Positions 1-5,859 of a stretch of DNA of 8,757 nucleotides are shown piece by piece (within the stretch, counting starts at the first letter, position 1; each line of letters starts with the position of its first letter). The translations under genes and the position numbers were made by a program. The DNA lies in the NCBI GenBank assembly GCA_036490795.1, contig DASXDG010000199.1:1-8757 (forward strand), written 5' to 3'. The notes under the pieces were generated by a model, which saw only the letters and a list, made by a program, of their open reading frames with translations, had not been told where the DNA came from and made no database searches. The stretch is from JAFARZ01 sp036490795 (lineage in GTDB: Bacteria; Actinomycetota; Actinomycetes; Streptosporangiales; Streptosporangiaceae).

Positions 1-155
1 GCCGATCCGGTGAGGGACAGCATCAGCCACTGGGCGCCGACGGTCTGCATCCAGCTGCCGATATTGCTGACGAACTGAGCGGTCCACATCGCCGCGAACA
101 TGCGGTGCCGGAACGGCGCCCACGCCGACACGCTGGCGGACTCGCTGCCCGGCAC
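1..155 (-). CDS. MFS transporter, N-terminal fragment (gene continues past left edge)
   Basis: The minus strand encodes about 51 residues before the window ends. The key stretch is QFVSNIGSWMQTVGAQWLM followed by LSLTGS. This is the first transmembrane helix and loop of the MFS_3 (EntS-like exporter) branch of the major facilitator superfamily, preceded by a basic-aromatic FRHRMFAAMW segment. The predicted start is GTG at 155, with a weak AGG upstream at suitable spacing. GTG at 131 and ATG at 101 are alternatives; the reading frame stays open up to a TGA at 285-287 without another usual start codon. As a proton-driven transporter it would sit in the inner membrane, usually exporting small molecules; no substrate can be inferred. 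It is separated from the catabolic operon by over 500 bp of repeats, so co-transcription is uncertain. The family call is firm from the motif; the start is less so. Confidence 0.82.
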   Translation of the reverse strand, partial: MPGSESASVSAWAPFRHRMFAAMWTAQFVSNIGSWMQTVGAQWLMLSLTGS

Positions 156-176
156 TGCTGCCTGCCCGGCACTGTC

Positions 177-218
177 TGACCGGCACTGGGCGGCACTGCC
201 TGACCGGCACTGGGCGGC
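177..218. repeat. Short direct repeats upstream of the MFS gene
   Basis: TGACCGGCACTGGGCGGC occurs exactly twice, at 177-194 and 201-218 (24-bp period). The shorter core GGCACTG occurs five times between 151 and 212. The repeats lie just upstream of, and overlap, the likely GTG start of the minus-strand transporter, so they would fall in its leader. They could be regulator-binding sites or simply slippage repeats; nothing in the sequence decides. Confidence 0.7.
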
Positions 219-286
219 TACGCCCCGCGACCGCGTCGGTGCTGCCGGATCCGGGATGAATACTGCCCGGCTCGTGGGCGGGTTTC

Positions 287-338
287 ATGATCGTGCGCGT
301 GGCGTTCCGGGAAACCGGAACGCCACGCGCACGATCAT
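287..338. repeat. Perfect 24-bp-stem hairpin with GAAA loop
   Basis: Positions 287-310 and 315-338 are exact reverse complements, separated by the four bases GAAA (311-314). As RNA from the plus strand this would be a long helix capped by a GNRA-type tetraloop. No T-run follows on either strand, so it does not look like a classic intrinsic terminator. The inner 21 bp of each arm (290-310 and 315-335) are identical to the outer 21 bp of the inverted repeats at 7950-8151, so this belongs to the same repeat family. It could act as a processing or termination structure between the minus-strand operon and the MFS gene, or be a palindromic mobile-repeat remnant. Confidence 0.9.
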
Positions 339-560
339 CACGATGCCGCCCGAGTACGGGCGTTTTGTCTGGTTTGCGGTTTGCGGAATGCCGATGCGGC
401 GGCGTGGCCGGGTGGCCCTGATCGCCGCGGGCGACGCAGACCCCCGCACGCCCCAACCGCCGGGCCAACTAGCACGGTAATTCGGCTTATCGCGGAAGGA
501 ATCATTGCTGTGAGCAGGGTTTTTTACCGCATTGGAAACTTCTACCGCATTAACCGCGCC
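339..560. repeat. Dispersed non-coding repeat block, copy A
   Basis: This stretch aligns with 8152-8360 in the same orientation. The best block is 380-443 against 8189-8253, close to 90% identical by eye. Shared landmarks include GGTAATT at 476 and 8276, and TTGCTGTGAGCAGG at 505 and 8305. After about 470 the offset between copies is exactly 7800. Copy A has a small duplication of TTTGCGG near 373-386. Both copies sit to the right of the same palindromic arms. No frame looks like a conserved protein. It is a dispersed intergenic element of unknown role, possibly an inactive mobile element or a structured RNA. Confidence 0.75.
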
Positions 561-704
561 TACCGCGTTACGCGCGCCCAGTGCGTTACGCGCGCCTACC
601 GCGTTACGCGCGCCTACCGCGTTACGCGCGCCTACCGCGTTACGCGCGCCTACCGCGTTACGCGCGCCCAGTGCGTTAACCGCGCCCGGTGCGTTACGGC
701 AAGG
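525..704. repeat. 18-bp tandem repeat array, about ten units
   Basis: The core unit is TACCGCGTTACGCGCGCC. Five exact copies start at 561, 597, 615, 633 and 651. Variants beginning CAGTGCGTTA start at 579 and 669, and degenerate units start at 525, 543 and 687. The period stays 18 bp throughout. Each unit contains the dyad CGCG-TTA-CGCG. Because 18 is a multiple of three and the unit lacks stops in several frames, it opens long false reading frames (hexapeptide GARNAV on minus, ALRAPT on plus). In the frame of the minus-strand isomerase, however, most units supply a TAA. The gene's own stop at 694-696 comes from the last degenerate unit. Array length is likely to vary between strains. Confidence 0.93.
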
Positions 705-1719
705 CGCCCACCCGGCTCGATAAGGAGCTGAACGCGGCGTCGAACGAGGCGGCGGGCGGCTCGAGGTCAAACTGGCGCAGGTAGGTCAGTGCCTCGGCGG
801 CTCCGCGCAGCCGGTCCATGCCGGCGTCCTCCCACTCGACCGAGATCGGGCCGTCGTAGCCGATCGAGTTGAGCATGCGGAAGATGTCCTCCCACTTGAC
901 CTCGCCGCGCCCGGCCGAGACGAAGTCCCAGCCGCGGTGCGGGTGGCCCCACGGCAGGTGCGATCCGAGCCGGCCGTTGCGCCCGTCCAGCCGCTTGCGC
1001 GCCTCCTTGCAGTCCACGTGGTAGATGCGGTCCTGGTACGCGTCGAGGAACGCCACCGGGTCCAGGTCCTGCCAGACGAAGTGGCTCGGGTCGAAGTTAA
1101 GCCCGAACGCCGGGCGGCCCGACACTGCCTCCAGTGCGCGAGCCGTGGTCCAGAAGTCATAGGCGATCTCGCTCGGATGCACCTCGTGCGCGAACCGGAC
1201 GCCCTCCGCGTCGAACACGTCGAGGATCGGGTTCCACCGCGCGGCGAAGTCCGCGTACCCGGCTTCGATCATCGACTCCGGCACCGGCGGGAACATCGCA
1301 ACCGTGTGCCAGATGGACGAGCCGGTGAAACCGATCACGGTCTGCACACCGAACGCGGCCGCCGCCCGCGCGGTGTCCGCCAGTTCGGCGGCCGCGCGCT
1401 GGCGCACCTGTTCCGGGTCACCGTCGCCCCAGATGCGGGCCGACAGGATGCCCTTGTGCCGTTCGTCGATCGGATGGTCGCAGACCGCCTGGCCGGTCAG
1501 GTGGTTGGAGATGGCCCAGCAGCGCAGCCCGTACTTGTCCAGCAGTTCGTGCCGCCCGGTCAGGTAGGACGGTTCCGCCAGGGCACGCTGCACGTCGAAG
1601 TGGTCACCCCAGCACGCCAGTTCCAGGCCGTCATAGCCCCATTCGCTGGCGTGCCGGCAGACGTCCTCAAGCGGCAGGTCGGCCCACTGGCCGGTGAACA
1701 AGGTAAACGGGCGGGCCAT
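694..1719 (-). CDS. Sugar phosphate isomerase/epimerase-like TIM-barrel enzyme (341 aa)
   Basis: This is a cytoplasmic metal-dependent TIM-barrel protein of the AP endonuclease 2 / xylose-isomerase-like superfamily. The four usual metal-ligand positions can be seen: Glu179 in HEVHPSE, Asp210 in GLNFDPSH, His234 in YHVDCKE and Glu295 in VEWED. The N-terminus TGQWADLPLEDVCRHASEWGYDGLEL is typical strand 1 plus helix 1. The start is ATG at 1719, with GGGAG about eight bases upstream overlapping the stop codon of the preceding gene; a longer frame to 1758 is not supported. It is the last gene of the four-gene operon, 14 bp after the oxidoreductase. It probably isomerises, epimerises or eliminates a keto-sugar made by the neighbouring dehydrogenases. 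Its C-terminal tail (about 320-341) reaches into the 18-bp repeat array and is likely not part of the barrel. The family is firm; the reaction is inferred. Confidence 0.93.
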   Translation of the reverse strand: MARPFTLFTGQWADLPLEDVCRHASEWGYDGLELACWGDHFDVQRALAEPSYLTGRHELLDKYGLRCWAISNHLTGQAVCDHPIDERHKGILSARIWGDGDPEQVRQRAAAELADTARAAAAFGVQTVIGFTGSSIWHTVAMFPPVPESMIEAGYADFAARWNPILDVFDAEGVRFAHEVHPSEIAYDFWTTARALEAVSGRPAFGLNFDPSHFVWQDLDPVAFLDAYQDRIYHVDCKEARKRLDGRNGRLGSHLPWGHPHRGWDFVSAGRGEVKWEDIFRMLNSIGYDGPISVEWEDAGMDRLRGAAEALTYLRQFDLEPPAASFDAAFSSLSSRVGALP

Positions 1720-1733
1720 GCTGATTAATCTCC

Positions 1734-2792
1734 CTAGCTGGTAGCGGTAGCGGTCCACACTGCTTCGTTGCTCGCGCTGCGCGCGACGGCGTCAAGCACC
1801 CGCTGCACCGCCAGGCCGTCGGCGAAGGTCGGCGCGGGATCCGTGCCGTCCGCGATGCCGGTGACCAGGTCGCGCACCTGGTGCACGAATGTGGCGTCCC
1901 AGCCGAGCACATGCCCCGGCGGCCACCACGCGTCCAGGTAAGGGTCGTCCGGTTCGGTGACGAGCACGCGCTGACCCGATACCCGCAGTTCGTTGAGGCG
2001 TTCCAGGTCGAAGGCGAGGCTGCCCTCGGTGCCGTAGAGCTCGATGCTCAGCCCGTTCTTGCGTCCGGTCGCGACCCTGCTCGCCTCGAAGGTGGCGAGC
2101 GCCCCGCCGGAGAGCCGGGCGGTGAAAGCGACAGCGTCGTCGACGCTGACCGTTCCGCCTGGCCGTTCCTTGGTGAACGTCTCGCTGATCGCGGACACGC
2201 CGCTGACCAGCGATCCGGTCAGGTACTGCGCGAGGTCGATGATGTGCGAGCCGATGTCGCCCAGCGCACCCGATCCGGCCTGGTCGGCGGACATCCGCCA
2301 GGTCCACGGCGCCGATGGGCCGGCGAGCCAGTCCTGGAGGTAGCTGGCCCGCACCTCGCGCACGTCGCCGATCCGGCCTGACGCCACGAGCGTCCTGGCG
2401 CGGACGATGGCGGGCACCCGCCGGTAGTTGAACCCGACCATGGCCGTGGCGTCAGCCGGGCCGGCCGCGGCCGCCATCCGGGACGCCTCGGCGAGCGTGT
2501 TCGCCAGCGGCTTCTCGGATAGCACGTGCTTGCCCGCGCCGAGCGCGGCGACCGCGATCGGCTCGTGCAGGTAACCGGGCACGCAGATGTCGACGAGGTC
2601 GATGTCGTCCCTGGTCACCACGTCCTGCCAGTCGCTGGCGACGGTCTTCCAGCCAAGTCTTTCCGCGGTAGCGGAGGTCACCGACCGTCCGCATAGCACC
2701 GCCATGACAGGGCGCAACGGCAGGTCGAACACGTGCGCAGCGGTCCGCCAGGCGTGCGAGTGCGCCGCGCCCATGAACGCGTGCCCGATCAT
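1734..2792 (-). CDS. Gfo/Idh/MocA family oxidoreductase (352 aa)
   Basis: This is an NAD(P)-dependent sugar or polyol dehydrogenase. The Rossmann domain begins at residue 1 with MIGHAFMGAAHSHAW and carries the SEKP motif at 92-95, whose Lys is the usual catalytic and cofactor residue. The C-terminal substrate domain has the DIGSH motif (Asp179, His183), matching the family's DxGxH active-site signature. It is the third gene of the operon, starting two bases after the upstream stop, so translational coupling is likely; no clear Shine-Dalgarno is seen. Oddity: the ATG at 2792 cuts off the first beta strand. In-frame codons just upstream (2793-2804) encode LRVA, the normal strand residues, but the codon where a start would be expected is CTA. 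The start may have mutated or initiation may be non-standard. The substrate cannot be inferred beyond sugar-like. Confidence 0.93.
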   Translation of the reverse strand: MIGHAFMGAAHSHAWRTAAHVFDLPLRPVMAVLCGRSVTSATAERLGWKTVASDWQDVVTRDDIDLVDICVPGYLHEPIAVAALGAGKHVLSEKPLANTLAEASRMAAAAGPADATAMVGFNYRRVPAIVRARTLVASGRIGDVREVRASYLQDWLAGPSAPWTWRMSADQAGSGALGDIGSHIIDLAQYLTGSLVSGVSAISETFTKERPGGTVSVDDAVAFTARLSGGALATFEASRVATGRKNGLSIELYGTEGSLAFDLERLNELRVSGQRVLVTEPDDPYLDAWWPPGHVLGWDATFVHQVRDLVTGIADGTDPAPTFADGLAVQRVLDAVARSASNEAVWTATATS

Positions 2793-2794
2793 CG

Positions 2795-3904
2795 CTACGC
2801 GTAGCTCGGGAACGATGTCCGCACCTCCTCGAACGATCCGCTCTCCGCCGAACGCGCGATGGCCGTCATCGTGTCCACCACGTGCAACGCCAGTTCACCA
2901 GAACACCGGTGCGGCACGCCGGCACGCATCGACCTGACCATGTCAAGCGCGCCGATCCCACGTCCGGCCTCACCATCGGGATCGGGCGGGATGACCGTCC
3001 AGTCCGGCTCACCGGTGCGTTTGATCCGCGCGTCACCATCGAACCGGTTCGGGTCGGGCAGCGCCATCGTCGCCTCGCTGCCCGCCACCTCAAGGCGCGG
3101 CTCGTGCCGGGCCGGTGAGTCAAAGCTGAGCACGATCGTGGCCGTCGCTCCCCCGGCGTAGGTCAGCAGCGCGCTCATATAGGTGGGCACGTCGACGGGG
3201 AACGACGTGCCGGCCCGCGGCCCGGATCTGATCACCCTGGTCAGCCGGGCTCGCCGGCCCACCGCGGCGACCGACGCCACCGGCCCGAACAGCAGCGACA
3301 GCGCGGTCAGGTAATAGGGACCCATGTCGAACAGCGGGCCCGCGCCGGCGCCGAACAGGAATTCCGGGGCCGGGTGCCACAGGTCCGGGCCGGGACCCTG
3401 CATCAGCGCGAGCGCGGACAGCGGCTCGCCGATCGTCCCGGCGTCGGTCAGCGCGTAGACGTTGCGCAGGCCGGGGCCGAGCACAGTATCGGGCGCGCAG
3501 CCCAGCCGCAGGCCGGCCTCGGCGGCCCTGGCGACCAGGGCGGCCCCGGCTCCGGGCTCAAGGGCGAGCGGTTTCTCGCTCCACACGTGCTTGCCCGCGT
3601 CGATGGCCAGCGTGCAGACCTCGGCGTGTGCCGCGGGGATGGTCAGGTTAATGACGAGGTCCACGTCCGGGTTGGCCAGTGCCTCCGCGACGGTGCCGTG
3701 GCCGGGCACGTCGTGCGCGGCCGCCAGCGCGGCGGCCCGCGTCACGTCCAGGTCAGCGCAGAACACCACCCGCACGTCGGACGGCGCGCCGGTCAGCGTC
3801 CCCATGTACTCCTCGCTGATCGTCCCGCACCCGACGATGGCGACTCCCACCGGTGCGGCGCCCGCTCCCCCGCCGGCAGCAGTCACGGAACCAGGCTCGG
3901 TCAT
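2795..3904 (-). CDS. Gfo/Idh/MocA family oxidoreductase (369 aa)
   Basis: This is a second NAD(P)-dependent oxidoreductase of the same superfamily but a different branch from its neighbour. A Gly/Ala-rich lead of about 19 residues precedes the Rossmann strand GVAIVGCGTISEEYMG (20-35). The SEKP motif is at 109-112. In the C-terminal domain the motif reads FDMGPYYLTAL (192-202), so the position usually held by the catalytic His of DxGxH is Tyr197. The start is ATG at 3904, which overlaps the previous gene's TGA in an ATGA junction (3901-3904), implying coupled translation. In-frame ATGs further upstream would lie inside the preceding gene and are not supported. It is the second gene of the operon. 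It probably oxidises or reduces a sugar intermediate shared with the flanking enzymes. The substitution could mean a changed mechanism or a subfamily trait. Confidence 0.94.
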   Translation of the reverse strand: MTEPGSVTAAGGGAGAAPVGVAIVGCGTISEEYMGTLTGAPSDVRVVFCADLDVTRAAALAAAHDVPGHGTVAEALANPDVDLVINLTIPAAHAEVCTLAIDAGKHVWSEKPLALEPGAGAALVARAAEAGLRLGCAPDTVLGPGLRNVYALTDAGTIGEPLSALALMQGPGPDLWHPAPEFLFGAGAGPLFDMGPYYLTALSLLFGPVASVAAVGRRARLTRVIRSGPRAGTSFPVDVPTYMSALLTYAGGATATIVLSFDSPARHEPRLEVAGSEATMALPDPNRFDGDARIKRTGEPDWTVIPPDPDGEAGRGIGALDMVRSMRAGVPHRCSGELALHVVDTMTAIARSAESGSFEEVRTSFPSYA

Positions 3905-4641
3905 TGGGCAAAGCCCTGCGCGACCATCCAGTCGCGGCTGCGCTTGACTTCGGTCATCATGGCGACGTCCGGCGCGCACTCGTCCTGCTCGATGATGAGC
4001 GCGTCCACCCACGGCGCGGAACGCACGATCTCAGCCACCGGCACCTTCCCGGCGCCGACCGAGGTCATCGGCTTGCCCCTGACCGCCGGGCCGTCCTTGA
4101 CGTGCAGCGCGTGCACCCGCTCGCCGAGCCGGCCGAGCAGCGCGGCGACGTCCTGGCCGCCGGTCGCCGCCCAGTAGATGTCGACCTCGAGCAGCACCTC
4201 GTCGCCGGTGAGCTCGGCGAGGACCTCCAGCGCTGTCCGCCCATCCAGGATCGTGGACAGTTCGAAGTCGTGGTTGTGATATCCGGCGCGAAGTCCGTGG
4301 CTCGCGGCGACGGCCGCGAAGTCTCGCAGTTCCGCGGCCAGGTCGCGCACGTTGTCGACGGTGGTGAACCGCTCAGGTGGCTGGTACGCGACGTATACCG
4401 TGTCCGCACCGACGGTGCTCGCCCCGTCGAAAACCCCGGCTCCCTGCTCCAGCCGTCCGTGCACGCTGGGCGCGATCAGTCCCGCGGCGTCCAGGCTGGC
4501 CCGCAGCCCGGACGGGTCGCTGACCACATCGAACGGCTCCACGGCGCCGTAACCGAACCCGGCGAGTTGCCCGAGCACCCCGTCCAGGTCGTCGGCCAGT
4601 TGCTCGCGCACTGTCCATAGCTGCACCGCCAGCGGATTCAT
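3901..4641 (-). CDS. Sugar phosphate isomerase/epimerase-like TIM-barrel enzyme (246 aa)
   Basis: This is a short xylose-isomerase-like TIM-barrel protein, first in the minus-strand operon. Motifs in order are VQLWTVREQL (6-15, strand 1), YHNHDFE (121-127), LEVDIYW (151-157), HVKD (180-183), GAGK (196-199) and EQD (218-220). The likely metal ligands are Glu127, Asp154, His180 and Glu218. The YHNHDFE/VDIYW combination is typical of YcjR/IolE-type epimerases and keto-sugar enzymes. The start is ATG at 4641, with GAGG five bases upstream in the leader. The longer frame to 4722 runs through the promoter and operator and is rejected. Its stop overlaps the next gene by 4 bp. Transcription probably starts near 4686 and is controlled by the palindrome at 4665-4680. 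It is clearly distinct in length and sequence from the other isomerase at the far end of the operon. Confidence 0.95.
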   Translation of the reverse strand: MNPLAVQLWTVREQLADDLDGVLGQLAGFGYGAVEPFDVVSDPSGLRASLDAAGLIAPSVHGRLEQGAGVFDGASTVGADTVYVAYQPPERFTTVDNVRDLAAELRDFAAVAASHGLRAGYHNHDFELSTILDGRTALEVLAELTGDEVLLEVDIYWAATGGQDVAALLGRLGERVHALHVKDGPAVRGKPMTSVGAGKVPVAEIVRSAPWVDALIIEQDECAPDVAMMTEVKRSRDWMVAQGFAQ

Positions 4642-4664
4642 CCACACCTCACGTTGCCAGAATG

Positions 4665-4680
4665 TTTCGAAAACTTTTCG
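4665..4680. promoter_or_regulatory. Predicted LacI-type operator for the minus-strand operon
   Basis: Two overlapping palindromes are present: TTTCGAAA at 4665-4672 and CGAAAACTTTTCG at 4668-4680. The TTTCGAAA core and central CG match the site upstream of the regulator gene at 4777-4788. It lies a few bases downstream of the predicted minus-strand transcription start, a position suited to repression. Assignment to the adjacent LacI protein is inference from proximity and shared sequence. Confidence 0.65.
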
Positions 4681-4692
4681 CCAACTCTGACT

Positions 4693-4722
4693 AGCGTAGG
4701 GAGCCGTATTTGCCCTCGTCAA
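4693..4722 (-). promoter_or_regulatory. Predicted promoter of the isomerase/oxidoreductase operon
   Basis: On the minus strand TTGACG (4722-4717) and TACGCT (4698-4693) are spaced by 18 bases, a good match to the actinobacterial housekeeping sigma consensus (TTGAC-N-TANNNT). The expected start of transcription is near 4686, placing the palindrome at 4665-4680 just after it. The leader to the ATG at 4641 would be about 45 bases. Confidence 0.6.
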
Positions 4723-4758
4723 GACTCTGAAATATAAAAAACTGGCAGAACGACGACG

Positions 4759-4764
4759 TAGAAT
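4759..4764 (+). promoter_or_regulatory. Predicted -10 element of the lacI operon
   Basis: TAGAAT matches the TANNNT -10 consensus. No good -35 is seen 16-18 bases upstream, where the sequence is A-rich (TATAAAAAAC). The implied start near 4771 would place the palindrome at 4777-4788 immediately downstream, mirroring the arrangement on the other strand. Moderate support only. Confidence 0.42.
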
Positions 4765-4776
4765 TGATGCGCCGGA

Positions 4777-4788
4777 CTTTTCGAAAAG
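4777..4788. promoter_or_regulatory. Predicted autoregulatory operator, overlapping the lacI ribosome binding site
   Basis: CTTTTCGAAAAG is a perfect 12-bp palindrome with central CG, as is usual for LacI-family operators. It shares TTTCGAAA with 4665-4672. Its right end runs into the Shine-Dalgarno AAGGAG (4786-4791), so a bound repressor would block the start of its own transcript. Confidence 0.68.
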
Positions 4789-4797
4789 GAGCCCACG

Positions 4798-5859
4798 GTG
4801 GCGGCGGATAACACGCTGAGCGCGATCGCGGCGCAGGCTGGCGTGTCGGTGTCAACGGTGTCCAAGGTGCGCAACGGCGGCACCGACGTCGCACCGGCAA
4901 CGCGCACCCGCGTCGCCGCGCTGCTGCGCCAGCATGGCCACCAGGTCATCCCGGCCAGCGGCTTCGGCGTCGTGGACATGCTCGTCGGCGGCCTGAACGG
5001 CCCGTGGTCGGAGGAACTGCTGCGCGGCGCGGTCGAGGCAGCCGACGAGCTGGGCGTGAGCGTGCTGGTCGCCACCGCCAGCGGCCCCGACGCGTATTCC
5101 CGGTGGCTGGACCGGGTGGCCGCCAGGGGCACCCGCGGCGTCCTGTCCGTGCTCCGTGAACCGTCCGCCGCCGACCTGCGCAAGCTGGCCGGGGCGAAGA
5201 TCCCGCTGGTGCTGATCGACCCGCCGCGGGAACCGACCGCGGGCGTGCGGTCGGTCGGCACCACGAACTGGCAGGGAGGACTGACCGCGACCCGGCACCT
5301 GATCGAACTCGGCCACCGCCGGATCGCGGTCATCGGCGGCTGGGAGAGCCTGTGGTCCAGTCAGGCCAGGCTGGAGGGCTACCGTGCCGCGCTGGCCGAA
5401 GCCGGGCTGACCGCGGACGAACGTCTGGTCTGCCGCGGCAAGCTGTCGCCGGACGGTGCGCGCGACACCACCGCCCGGCTGCTCGCCATGCCGGACCCGC
5501 CGACCGCGGTGGTGGCCGGCAATGACGGACAGGCGTTCGGCGTGCTGCAGGCGCTCGGCGATCGCGGGCTGAGCGCACCGCGCGATCTGAGCGTGATCGG
5601 CTTCGATGACGTGCCGATCGCGGCCTGGGCCAGTCCCCCGCTCACCACCATCCGCCAGCCGCTCGCCGCGATGGCCGGAACGGCGCTTCGCATGCTGCTG
5701 TCCGGCGACCGAGAGCCACATCACATCGAGCTCGCGACCACACTAGTGGTCAGGCAGACCACTGGGCCGGTTATGTTACACATATGTCCCAGGTCACGCT
5801 CGCGAACTGGCTGGATCCGCCGTTTAACCGGTGGTCGTTCCAGCACGTGCGCGAGCTGA
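4798..5859 (+). CDS. LacI family transcriptional regulator (353 aa)
   Basis: This is a DNA-binding repressor of the LacI/GalR family. The helix-turn-helix is at residues 7-27 (TLSAIAAQAGVSVSTVSKVR). The periplasmic-binding-protein-like sensor domain runs from about 58 to 322, with RHLIELGHRRIAVIGG, the NDGQAFGVLQAL segment (242-253) and VIGFDDVPIA (266-275). The hinge is short and lacks the common ARSL form, as in an actinobacterial subgroup with a 'VD.LV..L..PW' entry. The start is GTG at 4798, six bases after AAGGAG. It likely represses itself and the divergent operon via the TTTCGAAA sites, relieved by a sugar. Oddity: the family usually ends soon after the LATTLVVRQTTGP segment, but here about 29 unlike residues follow, reading through the start of the next gene for 76 nt. 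A stop codon was probably lost, or a frameshift occurred. Confidence 0.95.
   Translation: MAADNTLSAIAAQAGVSVSTVSKVRNGGTDVAPATRTRVAALLRQHGHQVIPASGFGVVDMLVGGLNGPWSEELLRGAVEAADELGVSVLVATASGPDAYSRWLDRVAARGTRGVLSVLREPSAADLRKLAGAKIPLVLIDPPREPTAGVRSVGTTNWQGGLTATRHLIELGHRRIAVIGGWESLWSSQARLEGYRAALAEAGLTADERLVCRGKLSPDGARDTTARLLAMPDPPTAVVAGNDGQAFGVLQALGDRGLSAPRDLSVIGFDDVPIAAWASPPLTTIRQPLAAMAGTALRMLLSGDREPHHIELATTLVVRQTTGPVMLHICPRSRSRTGWIRRLTGGRSSTCAS

Noticed and set aside
287..338. Intrinsic terminator of the minus-strand operon
   Set aside because: It lies about 350 bp beyond the stop, has no T-run on either strand, and shares its sequence with another repeat; termination is possible but not supported.
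525..704. CRISPR array
   Set aside because: Units are contiguous 18-mers with no unique spacers and no cas genes are present; it is a simple tandem repeat.
285..770. Open frame on minus with repeated GARNAV hexapeptide (and the plus-strand ALRAPT frames)
   Set aside because: It is an artefact of an 18-bp tandem repeat that has no stop in those frames. It overlaps the isomerase 3' end and a dispersed non-coding repeat, and has no family motif.
937..1728. Long open frame (263 aa) antisense to the isomerase
   Set aside because: The minus strand has conserved metal-ligand motifs and a Shine-Dalgarno; the opposing frame has none.
4642..4722. Upstream extension of the first isomerase to 4722
   Set aside because: The extra 27 residues would be encoded by the promoter and operator, and ATG 4641 has a well-spaced GAGG.
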